Positions 1 through 5,319 of a stretch of 6,185 nucleotides of DNA are shown one piece after another. A program made the position numbers and the translations under genes. Position 1 is the stretch's first letter; each line of letters begins with the position of its first letter. The notes under the pieces are model-generated. The model was not told where the DNA came from. It was given only the letters and a program-made list of their open reading frames with translations, and searched no databases. The DNA is from Streptosporangiaceae bacterium. Its GTDB lineage: Bacteria > Actinomycetota > Actinomycetes > Streptosporangiales > Streptosporangiaceae. The stretch is taken from positions 1 to 6,185 of the forward strand of contig JASHSO010000062.1 in the NCBI GenBank assembly GCA_030038715.1, given 5' to 3'.

Positions 1-77
1 AGCAGTCGGCGGACCAGGACCAAGCCCATCCGACCGGTCCCCAGCCAGCCCACCTCGCCTTCGGGGTAGTTGTTCAT
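1..77 (-). CDS. NAD(P)-dependent dehydrogenase, 3-hydroxyisobutyrate dehydrogenase superfamily (5' fragment)
   Basis: Only the first 25 codons are in the window; the gene continues past the left edge. The ATG at 77-75 is preceded by a GGAAGG Shine-Dalgarno site (complement of 83-88) with 5-nt spacing, which fixes the start. The visible N-terminus begins MNNYPEGEVGWLGTGRVG and then has LVLVRRLL. The GWLGTGRVG stretch is the GxGxxG Rossmann loop, and the strand-loop-helix pattern with a following RRLL is typical of the beta-hydroxyacid dehydrogenases (3-hydroxyisobutyrate dehydrogenase, tartronate semialdehyde reductase, 6-phosphogluconate dehydrogenase-like proteins). These cytosolic enzymes oxidise or reduce short hydroxyacids with NAD(P). 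The substrate cannot be told from this fragment. The gene lies 86 bp downstream of a LacI-type regulator on the same strand, with a LacI-type operator candidate in the gap, so it is probably that regulator's target. Confidence 0.72.
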   Translation of the reverse strand, partial: MNNYPEGEVGWLGTGRMGLVLVRRL

Positions 78-103
78 CCCAGCCTTCCAGTGCTCGCAGG
101 CAC

Positions 104-132
104 GTTGCACAATCGTTTGCACAGTCTGTCAG
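104..132 (-). promoter_or_regulatory. weak promoter candidate for the dehydrogenase gene
   Basis: On the minus strand CTGACA (complement of 127-132) resembles a -35 box at 5 of 6 positions. Seventeen bases later TGCAAC (complement of 104-109) is a poor -10 box, 3 of 6. The main support is context: the LacI-type dyad at 106-123 sits in the spacer and -10, where a repressor would block polymerase. The gene could equally be read through from the regulator gene. Confidence 0.25.
106..123. promoter_or_regulatory. LacI-family operator candidate
   Basis: The 18-bp sequence TGCACAATCGTTTGCACA is an imperfect palindrome centred on the CG at 114-115; six of nine base pairs are symmetric. Its core AATCGTTT fits the AAnCGnTT pattern of LacI/GalR-family operators, in which the hinge helices enter the minor groove at the central CG. 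It also contains a direct repeat of TTGCAC (105-110 and 117-122). It lies 29 bp upstream of the dehydrogenase start and just downstream of the LacI-family gene. Binding by the product of 164-1204 is inferred. Confidence 0.5.
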
Positions 133-163
133 CACTGAGCCTTACGCACCAGTAATGCGGTTG

Positions 164-1204
164 TCAATGGGCGGGATGTGCCGAGTTCAGCGGTGCCGTA
201 GACCCGCGAACAACCAGTTCCGGCGCGAGGTACAGCACCTTCACCGGTCCCTGTTCTCCGTTCATCAGCTCGATCAGCAACTGAGCCGCCTCGGTGCCAA
301 CCTGGTAGTGCGGGAACGCAACGGTGGTTAGCGGCGGCCTGAGCATGTCGATGAACGGCATGTTGTTGAACCCCACCACCGAGATGTCCGCAGGGCAGTT
401 CAGGCGGGCCTCTTCCAGTGCCTCGTAGCAGCCGATCGCGAGCATGTCGTTGCCGGCCGCTACCGCCGTGCAGTCACTGCCAGACGTCAGGAGCTGCTTG
501 GCGCAGCGGTAACCCTCTTGTACCGAGAAGGCGCGGGCGAAGGCGACCGTGCTGGGCTGTATCTCCAGGTGCGCGGCTGCCATCGCCGTCTGAAAGCCGC
601 GGTACCTTGCCAGCCCGGTTGACACGTCCTGCGGGCCGGCTATGTAGCCGATCCGCTGGTGGCCAAGCGAGGTGAGATGACTGATCGCCATCTTGACGCC
701 GCGCTCATTGTCGACCGTCACAGACGGGAAGCTGTAGTCGGAGGCCATCCGGTTGACCAGCACTACCGGCAGGCCGGCCTCGGCGGCTTCGGCCAGTATC
801 GGGTTGCGCAGGTGCGCGGTGGCCAGCACGAAGCCGTCCACGTTCCGCGCCCGCATCTGCTCGATTACCCGCAGTTCGCGCTCGTTATCGCCATCGGTGT
901 TTCCGATCAGGGCGACATAGCCGTCAGAGCCCAGACGATCTTCCAGGCCCCGCACGATCGGCGGGAAGAGCGGGTTGTTCAGATCAGGGATCAGCACACC
1001 CACGGTGTGTGACTTCTTGGTCCGCAGGCTGCGGGCTACAGTGTTCGGCCGGTACCCGAGCTGCGCCGCAGCAGTTAAAACCCTTCCGGCGGTTTCCTCG
1101 CTGACCAAAAGCCTGGTCTCTGGGTTCAGTGCGCGCGACGCCGTGGCCGGATGCACGCCGGCCAGGCGTGCAACGTCCTTCAGCGTCGTGGCCGTCTCTG
1201 GCAT
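164..1204 (-). CDS. LacI/GalR-family transcriptional regulator
   Basis: A 346-residue protein of normal length for the family. Residues 8-27 (TLKDVARLAGV, then HPATASRALN) are the LacI helix-turn-helix. The hinge helix follows at about 51-61 (YRPNTVARSLR), leading into the periplasmic-binding-protein-like effector domain from about residue 67 (TVGVLIPD). Later family landmarks are DGFVLA, PVVLVNR, the HLTSLGHQRIGYIAG segment, and SVVGFNN near the C-terminus. These proteins bind operators as dimers and are released, or sometimes recruited, by small ligands, usually sugars or related compounds; the ligand here is unknown. The ATG at 1204 has a GGGGAG Shine-Dalgarno site (complement of 1210-1215) with 5-nt spacing. 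The next gene on the strand is a hydroxyacid-dehydrogenase-like gene, which hints at sugar-acid or short hydroxyacid metabolism. Autoregulation is suggested by the upstream palindrome at 1278-1291. Confidence 0.93.
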   Translation of the reverse strand: MPETATTLKDVARLAGVHPATASRALNPETRLLVSEETAGRVLTAAAQLGYRPNTVARSLRTKKSHTVGVLIPDLNNPLFPPIVRGLEDRLGSDGYVALIGNTDGDNERELRVIEQMRARNVDGFVLATAHLRNPILAEAAEAGLPVVLVNRMASDYSFPSVTVDNERGVKMAISHLTSLGHQRIGYIAGPQDVSTGLARYRGFQTAMAAAHLEIQPSTVAFARAFSVQEGYRCAKQLLTSGSDCTAVAAGNDMLAIGCYEALEEARLNCPADISVVGFNNMPFIDMLRPPLTTVAFPHYQVGTEAAQLLIELMNGEQGPVKVLYLAPELVVRGSTAPLNSAHPAH

Positions 1205-1245
1205 CAGCGCTCCCCGCTGCGGCTGGGCAAGACATCGATCTTGTT

Positions 1246-1276
1246 ATCGTATCGCCGCGTCGAGCTAGATCATCAA
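1246..1276 (-). promoter_or_regulatory. promoter candidate for the LacI-type gene
   Basis: On the minus strand TTGATG (complement of 1271-1276, 4 of 6 to the -35 consensus) is followed after 19 bp by TACGAT (complement of 1246-1251, 4 of 6 to the -10 consensus). The spacing is long, so this is tentative. It would give a leader of roughly 35 nt, and the perfect palindrome at 1278-1291 lies directly upstream of the -35 box. Confidence 0.35.
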
Positions 1277-1277
1277 T

Positions 1278-1291
1278 TGCACGGCCGTGCA
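1278..1291. promoter_or_regulatory. perfect 14-bp palindrome, operator candidate
   Basis: TGCACGGCCGTGCA is a perfect inverted repeat 74 bp upstream of the LacI-type start codon. With the preceding T it carries the half-site TTGCAC (1277-1282), also present twice in the LacI-type operator candidate at 105-122. Its centre is GC rather than the usual LacI-family CG, so it is either an autoregulatory site of the same protein with different spacing or the site of another regulator. Confidence 0.45.
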
Positions 1292-1301
1292 GCGCAGGGG
1301 C

Positions 1302-1317
1302 ATGACCTGATGACCTG
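1302..1317. repeat. tandem 8-bp direct repeat ATGACCTG x2
   Basis: Two perfect adjacent copies of ATGACCTG lie in the divergent intergenic region, close to the 14-bp palindrome. Such a short repeat may be chance or a pair of activator half-sites. Confidence 0.4.
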
Positions 1318-1486
1318 TCCGATCGCCCACTGCCGATAACCCCACCCGCACGCCGGGCCGCCCGGCCCAGGTCTGCCATGCTCGCCTCGCAAGCCCACCA
1401 CCCGCCGGCGAGCCGGGCCTGTCGAGCCGATTCTTAACTGGCACTGCGCGGGTCACGGCCCATGCGAGCGGGAATTCCGCGCCGTG

Positions 1487-1514
1487 TTGACTATGGTTCG
1501 TGACGCCTTAGAGT
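1487..1514 (+). promoter_or_regulatory. housekeeping-type promoter of the HTH-TPR gene
   Basis: TTGACT (1487-1492, 5 of 6 to the -35 consensus) and TAGAGT (1509-1514, 4 of 6, a form common in actinomycete -10 boxes) are 16 bp apart. The predicted start at about 1521 gives a leader of about 30 nt before the ATG at 1552. The hexamer TACATC at 1523-1528, also found in the small-peptide promoter, lies at the predicted transcription start. Confidence 0.65.
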
Positions 1515-1540
1515 TACCCACATACATCGTCGTCCGGGCC

Positions 1541-1547
1541 GGAGGTG
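1541..1547 (+). promoter_or_regulatory. strong ribosome binding site of the HTH-TPR gene
   Basis: GGAGGTG is a near-complete match to the anti-Shine-Dalgarno sequence and lies 4 nt before the ATG at 1552. It fixes this start codon. Confidence 0.85.
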
Positions 1548-1551
1548 CCAG

Positions 1552-2910
1552 ATGACGCCAACGCTCGGGGAACGCCTGCGCGCGCTCCGGGTAGAGCGGG
1601 GGCTCAGCCAGGCAGAACTAGCGGGTGACCTAGTTTCGCCGAGCTATGTCTCGCTGATCGAGTCAGGCCGAAGGTCACCCGAGCGCGTCGTGCTCGATGG
1701 TCTGGCGCACAGGCTCGGCTGCACCACGGTCTACTTGGAGTCGGGCGTGGAGCCGACGGAGGTTGCCGAACGACGGCTCAGGCTCCAGTTCGCCGAGATC
1801 GCCCTGGCCAATGGCGCTCTCGACGAGGCTCACCTGCGGTTTACCGAACTCACGGCCGTCGCCGAGACCGAGATCAGGAACAGCTCGATCTGGGGTCTGG
1901 TCCGCACTGAGGAAGCACGGGGCAGCCTGGGAGCTGCGCTCAACCACGTCGAAGCGCTCATCGAATTGGCCCGTGCGGGCGAGCCTGGTACCCCAGGACT
2001 GCTGAGCCTGCATATGCGGCGGTGCCGTCTGTTCTATCTGGCCGGCGATTTCTCTCGCAGCATCGAGGTCGGCGAGGATGCGTTGCGCGAGGTTCGTGAC
2101 CTCGGGCTGGCCGGCTCCGAAGAGGAGATCAGGCTCGCATCCACGCTGGTGTTCAGCTACTGGGGCCGTGGTGACCTATTCTCCGCCCAGCACCTTGCCC
2201 AGCGTGTCATCGAGCGAGCGGAGCGGCTGGGGTCCCGGACCGCCCAGGGATCCGCCTACTGGAACGCCTGCCTGGTGGCCGAGGCCAGGGGTGAGCTGGC
2301 ACTCGCCCTCGACCTGGCAGGCAAGACGCTCGCCTTGATGGCGGAGTCATCTCGGTTCCGTAGCCTGGCCGAGATGCGCGTCACCTATGCCTGGCTGCTA
2401 CTGCGCTGCGACCCGCCGCGCCTGGACGAGGCCGAGGGACTGCTTGCGACGGCTCACGATGTCATGGCGGACCTCGCACTGGGCCCGAACCTGGCAAGCT
2501 GCGAGACCGAGATGGCACGCTGCGCCCTGCTCAGGGCCGACTATGGTGCGGCCGTTCGCCTGGCTGAGCAGGCGGGCTCAAGGTTCGCTGATGCCAACTC
2601 GGCCGAGCGACAAAACGCCCACGCGGTCGGGGGCCTTGCGCGGATCCTCAGCGGCCAGGTCGAGGACGGCGTCGCCGCCGTGTCGAGCGCGGCCTGCCAG
2701 CTTGAGGACATGGGGTCGCGCCTTGAAGCCGCCAGGGTGTGGCGCGAACTGGCCGAGGCGCTGATACAGCTCGACAGGACCGGCGATGCCGTGGCCGCCT
2801 TGCGTCGAGCTGCCGACTGCGCCGGAGCGCGCTCGTCGTCTATTCGCCCGGGCGCGGTGCCGTCCCAGCTGGCTGCGGTGGCAACGGGCCTGGCAAGCTC
2901 AGACGCCTGA
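1552..2910 (+). CDS. Xre-family helix-turn-helix regulator with TPR-like C-terminal domain
   Basis: A 452-residue protein. Residues 5-60 are an Xre/Cro-type HTH: LGERLRALRVERGLSQAELA, then SPSYVSLIESGRRSPE and a final helix ending LAHRLG. From about residue 70 to 440 the chain is a nearly continuous run of amphipathic helix pairs with TPR-like spacing, for example AEIALANGALDEAHLRFTEL, RLFYLAGDFSRSIEVGEDAL, EARGELALALDLAGKTLAL and EALIQLDRTGDAVAALRRAA. There is no signal peptide or membrane segment, so it is cytosolic. HTH plus long TPR is the architecture of the RRNPP peptide-binding regulators (Rgg, PlcR, PrgX, NprR), although many actinobacterial proteins with this layout have no known ligand. 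It has its own promoter and is convergent with the S9-like gene, their ends overlapping by 12 bp. Regulation by a peptide is inferred from architecture and the nearby secreted-peptide ORF. Confidence 0.88.
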   Translation: MTPTLGERLRALRVERGLSQAELAGDLVSPSYVSLIESGRRSPERVVLDGLAHRLGCTTVYLESGVEPTEVAERRLRLQFAEIALANGALDEAHLRFTELTAVAETEIRNSSIWGLVRTEEARGSLGAALNHVEALIELARAGEPGTPGLLSLHMRRCRLFYLAGDFSRSIEVGEDALREVRDLGLAGSEEEIRLASTLVFSYWGRGDLFSAQHLAQRVIERAERLGSRTAQGSAYWNACLVAEARGELALALDLAGKTLALMAESSRFRSLAEMRVTYAWLLLRCDPPRLDEAEGLLATAHDVMADLALGPNLASCETEMARCALLRADYGAAVRLAEQAGSRFADANSAERQNAHAVGGLARILSGQVEDGVAAVSSAACQLEDMGSRLEAARVWRELAEALIQLDRTGDAVAALRRAADCAGARSSSIRPGAVPSQLAAVATGLASSDA

Positions 2911-4698
2911 GTTAGCAGGACAGCACAGGCGGCTAAGCAGGAATTCGAACGATCTGGCCCGGAAGTCGGCGATGTTCTGCGGCCGTGCGTACGTGTGACC
3001 CTCGTCCTCGTAGACGACCAGCTCGACCGGCCTGCCAGCCAGCCGGAGCGATTCGGCGAGTCTCGTCGTGTGGGCGACCGGAACTCGCGCGTCCCGGCGG
3101 CCGTGAAATAGCAGCGCAGGCACCTCGAACTCAGTGATCTTGTTGACGGGCGATGCGGCCACTAGCTGGTCACGATCGAGGACCGGGTCCCCGATTCGGC
3201 GGGTATAGCGGTATTCCCCGAGTGCCGCGGCCTCCTCGGCATGCAGTGCGAGGTCGGTCGGCGCCGATGCCGAGATGACGCAACTGAGCGGGAGGTCGCG
3301 CTGCGTCGCCAGCATCAGGGCCGCGTAGCCGCCATAGCCGTGGCCCATCGCCGCCAGGCATGTCGGGTCGACCACATCGGCGACCTGGGCCGATTCGAGC
3401 GCATCGACCAGGTCGTTTTGCATTGCCCGCGACCACTGCCCATCTCCGGCGTCACGGAACTCCTTCCCGAACCCGCGGGATCCGCGAAAGTTTACCTGGA
3501 CGCAGCAGAATCCCGCCGAGGCAAGCAGTTGCGCGCACGGGTCCATCCGGGCCTTGTCTCTAGTCCACGGCCCGTCGTGCACCAACAGCACCGTCGGCCA
3601 GGGAGGAACCCCATCAGGCCTGGTCAAGAAGCCGGTAAGCGGCAGCCCGTCCCTGGCCCGGCAGGTGAAGGGATCCCGGCGCTGGATGCGGACCTTCTTC
3701 AGACTGGTGTACTTGAGCAACGGCTTGCCCGCCGAGCTGGTCGTCCGGCTGACTGTCAGGTAGGCCGGACCGCCCACAGGGTCAGCGATCTCTGCCAGGA
3801 GATGACTCTCATTGCGGTCAGTGATCACAGCCGACACGCCCCCGGTGGCCTGTCGCAATCTGGCCAGGTCTGCCGCGGCGGCGTCGGTCAGCGCCGACTG
3901 GGGATCGACGGGATCGGTCGTGGTCACCAGGTCTGGCCTGCTCCCGTCGGGTGCCATGAGCACTGCTGTGACGTCAAAGTGCGCCCGCGAGCTGACTATG
4001 GCCGGCACCCAGGAGGGCTGCGACATCTGGACAAGCGCCAGGGTGTCGCGACCTTCTGAGGACAGCGCGAACAGGGTCCGGCCATCCGAGCTGAACGCGA
4101 CGGGACAAGCACACTCGGCGTCCGCCGCCGGAATATCCGCTACGAGGGCCCAGCGCGGGTGCGCCAAGCCACTGTGCCACCAGGAGACGGCGGGAGTCGC
4201 GCCGCACACGGCCAGTGCCTGGGAGCCGGTTGCCAGCCACCGGGTGACCGGCCCGGCCGCCGGGCCCTGCCACTCGGCAATGACCGCGCCCGCAGGAGTG
4301 ACGGCCCGCAGCTTAAAGCCGTCCTCGAGTTGATCCCTGACCCCCAGCAGGATTGCTGGCTTGTCGCCCCCGGCCTGGCCGGCGTACTGAGCGTCGGCCA
4401 GCTCCGATGTCAGCGGCGTCACGGCACCGGAGCGCAGGTCCAGCCACGCAAGCATGCGCGCTTCGCTGGCCGCAGGCTCGAGCACCAAGACGAGCCCGCG
4501 CCCGCTGGCGCCCCAGTGGAAATCCTCCAGTCGCCACGGCCGCAGGTCGGTGGCCAGCCGCATGGTCGCGTGGCTTGCGCCGATCCACAGGTTGGCTGCA
4601 CCGTCATGCCAGCGCACCGCCGCGAGCCTGTCACCGGCCGGCGCGAGCTTAGGACGCGCCCAGTCCGGGCGGCCCGGTGCAACGAGGCTTGTGCTCAT
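2899..4698 (-). CDS. S9 (prolyl oligopeptidase) family protein lacking the catalytic serine
   Basis: A 599-residue cytosolic-looking protein without a signal peptide and of normal length for S9C-type acyl-aminoacyl peptidases. Residues 1 to about 340 resemble the beta-propeller (PKLAPAGDRLAAV, LWIG, FHWGASGRGLVLVLE, FSSDGRTLFALSSEG). Residues 345-599 are the alpha/beta-hydrolase: RARDGLPLTGFLTRPDG, HDGPW at 374-378 (family usually HGGP), and NFRGSRGFGKEF. The nucleophile elbow reads GHGYGGYA instead of GHSYGGYA or GGSYGGYA, so residue 454 is Gly (codon GGC, complement of 3337-3339) where the catalytic Ser is expected. Asp536 (HGRRDARVP) and His568 (EDEGHTY) are present. The frame is intact, so it looks like a maintained pseudopeptidase, or a recent point mutation. 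The start at 4698 has only a weak GGTG ribosome binding site. Fold assignment is firm; lack of serine-peptidase activity is inferred. Confidence 0.9.
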   Translation of the reverse strand: MSTSLVAPGRPDWARPKLAPAGDRLAAVRWHDGAANLWIGASHATMRLATDLRPWRLEDFHWGASGRGLVLVLEPAASEARMLAWLDLRSGAVTPLTSELADAQYAGQAGGDKPAILLGVRDQLEDGFKLRAVTPAGAVIAEWQGPAAGPVTRWLATGSQALAVCGATPAVSWWHSGLAHPRWALVADIPAADAECACPVAFSSDGRTLFALSSEGRDTLALVQMSQPSWVPAIVSSRAHFDVTAVLMAPDGSRPDLVTTTDPVDPQSALTDAAAADLARLRQATGGVSAVITDRNESHLLAEIADPVGGPAYLTVSRTTSSAGKPLLKYTSLKKVRIQRRDPFTCRARDGLPLTGFLTRPDGVPPWPTVLLVHDGPWTRDKARMDPCAQLLASAGFCCVQVNFRGSRGFGKEFRDAGDGQWSRAMQNDLVDALESAQVADVVDPTCLAAMGHGYGGYAALMLATQRDLPLSCVISASAPTDLALHAEEAAALGEYRYTRRIGDPVLDRDQLVAASPVNKITEFEVPALLFHGRRDARVPVAHTTRLAESLRLAGRPVELVVYEDEGHTYARPQNIADFRARSFEFLLSRLCCPANSGV

Positions 4699-4846
4699 CT
4701 AGCACCGGGATGGGCGTCGCCCGGCGCAGTCACACGGACACCGAAATCGGCAACGCGCCCATCGCGCCCCGATCGAGCATGTCTTGCGATCCCTGCACCC
4801 CGACACCCTGGTCCGCGGGCCGCCAGTGCCCCGGCGACCGGTTGTC

Positions 4847-4874
4847 ATGCCGTTCTTAGGACGTTAACGGGCAT
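4847..4874. repeat. inverted repeat with one bulge
   Basis: ATGCCGTT (4847-4854) and AACGGGCAT (4866-4874) pair over eight base pairs with a single extra G, leaving an 11-nt loop. The loop overlaps the palindrome CGTTAACG (4862-4869). It may be an operator for the S9-like gene or a hairpin in its 5' leader; there is no independent support. Confidence 0.4.
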
Positions 4875-4904
4875 CTTGCCAGGCAGTCAAGGTCTGGCCT
4901 GACT

Positions 4905-4950
4905 CACTACATCTCCATAACCTGTCGTTTGTAGTGCCAGGGTGATGTAG
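4905..4950. promoter_or_regulatory. cluster of CACTACATC-type half-sites, operator candidate
   Basis: CACTACA (4905-4911) is the exact inverse of TGTAGTG (4930-4936), and CTACATC (4907-4913) is the exact inverse of GATGTAG (4944-4950). Three related half-sites thus surround the -35 box of the promoter proposed for the small ORF. TACATC, shared with the HTH-TPR promoter, is the common core of the first and third. The protein that binds is unknown; the HTH-TPR product is an obvious candidate. Confidence 0.45.
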
Positions 4951-4957
4951 CTTTACT
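4929..4957 (+). promoter_or_regulatory. promoter candidate for the small secreted-peptide ORF
   Basis: TTGTAG (4929-4934, 3 of 6 to the -35 consensus) and TTTACT (4952-4957, 4 of 6 to the -10 consensus) are 17 bp apart. A start near 4964 would give a leader of about 53 nt. The weak -35 box inside inverted half-sites would suit an activator-dependent or repressed promoter. Confidence 0.35.
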
Positions 4958-5016
4958 CTCTTTCATGACGCGATCGGCGGCAACCGCCGCCGACGACACG
5001 AGATGGGTGGATCGCC

Positions 5017-5175
5017 ATGACCGTCATCCGCATTTCCGTCCTCGCCGCATTCACCGCCGCAGCCGTGTTCGCAGCGAGCACGCACGCCGAGCAGGCCGCG
5101 CCAGCTCACGCCAGGGTCACGGCCACCACCATCAGGCCTGCCGGGCCGGTGGGGTGCTGTGTCGAGGAGGACTAG
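5017..5175 (+). CDS. small secreted peptide precursor, 52 residues
   Basis: Not a recognised family. The ATG at 5017 follows GGGTGG (5005-5010) at 6 nt, and it is the only possible start in this frame after the upstream stop at 4966-4968. About 85% of codons end in G or C, as expected of a real gene here, whereas the overlapping frame from 4965 encodes an Arg/His-rich product. Residues 1-24 look like a Sec signal peptide: MTVIR, a hydrophobic stretch of about 15 residues (ISVLAAFTAAAVFAA), then STHA with likely cleavage after Ala24; AHA at 30-32 is a second possible site. The tail ends in RPAGPVGCCVEED, with adjacent Cys47-Cys48 and an acidic C-terminus. It would be released outside the cell as a peptide of about 20-28 residues, or processed further. 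It is divergent from the S9-like gene and about 2.1 kb from the HTH-TPR gene, so a signalling role is possible but unproven. Confidence 0.55.
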   Translation: MTVIRISVLAAFTAAAVFAASTHAEQAAPAHARVTATTIRPAGPVGCCVEED

Positions 5176-5177
5176 CC

Positions 5178-5213
5178 GACCCTGCCAGGGTCACCGGATG
5201 CCTTGATCCTGGC
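5178..5213 (+). terminator. alternative hairpins just after the small ORF
   Basis: GACCCTG-C-CAGGGTC (5178-5192) is a perfect dyad starting 2 nt after the small ORF's stop codon. Its right arm overlaps GCCAGG (5184-5189), which can pair instead with CCTGGC (5208-5213), with GGAT/ATCC (5196-5199, 5206-5209) as a further short stem. Only one fold can form at a time. There is no U-tract, which is common for actinomycete terminators, so termination or RNA stabilisation is possible but not certain. Confidence 0.4.
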
Positions 5214-5269
5214 GGCGCCGCGCTCCGCACCGGCACCGATGCCGCCAGGCTGAGGTAGCCGACACCACG

Positions 5270-5286
5270 GCGCCGGACTGCGGCGC
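5270..5286 (+). terminator. short GC-rich hairpin between convergent genes
   Basis: GCGCCG-GACTG-CGGCGC forms a 6-bp all-G/C stem with a 5-nt loop, extendable by one G-U pair. It lies about 95 bp after the small ORF and has no U-tract. It may add to termination in this convergent region. Confidence 0.35.
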
Positions 5287-5319
5287 TACGTTGCCGGCGC
5301 GCAGCCGCTGTCGCGTCGC

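Larger units (their letters stand above)
1205..1551. other. divergent intergenic region between the LacI-type and HTH-TPR genes
   Basis: This 347-bp stretch separates two divergently transcribed regulator genes. The left end holds the promoter and palindrome of the LacI-type gene; the right end holds a good promoter and ribosome binding site for the HTH-TPR gene. In between, about 1320-1480 is GC-rich with short inverted repeats such as GCCGGG-CCG-CCCGGC near 1352-1366. I see no ORF there with convincing codon bias and a ribosome binding site. Confidence 0.7.
4699..5016. other. divergent intergenic region between the S9-like gene and the small secreted-peptide ORF
   Basis: This 318-bp region is partly less GC-rich (about 4900-4965) than its surroundings, as expected of a control region. 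It contains an inverted repeat with one bulged base (4847-4874), inverted repeats built on CTACATC (4905-4950), and a promoter candidate for the small ORF. No clear promoter for the S9-like gene was found. An ATG at 4965 opens another frame through the small ORF, but its product is Arg/His-rich and looks like a shadow. Confidence 0.65.

Noticed and set aside
125..145. Terminator after the LacI-type gene (TCAG-CA-CTGA dyad)
   Set aside because: The stem is only 4 bp with a 2-nt centre and no U-tract; too weak to call.
984..1379. 131-codon minus-strand frame overlapping the start of the LacI-type gene
   Set aside because: It covers the LacI HTH coding region in another frame and has no recognisable domain.
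3241..4059. 272-codon plus-strand frame opposite the S9-like gene
   Set aside because: It is fully antisense to a well-conserved protein, is Arg-rich and matches no family; long shadow frames are normal at this GC content.
4905..4936. BlaI/MecI/CopY-type operator, because ACTACA and TGTAGT half-sites are present
   Set aside because: In those operators the halves are separated by only a few bases; here 18 bp separate them, and no BlaI- or CopY-like gene is in the window.
4965..5258. 97-codon frame from ATG 4965 overlapping the small secreted-peptide ORF
   Set aside because: Its product is dominated by Arg and His, as expected for an out-of-frame reading of GC-rich DNA, and no good ribosome binding site precedes it. 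The 5017 frame has better codon bias and a coherent signal peptide.
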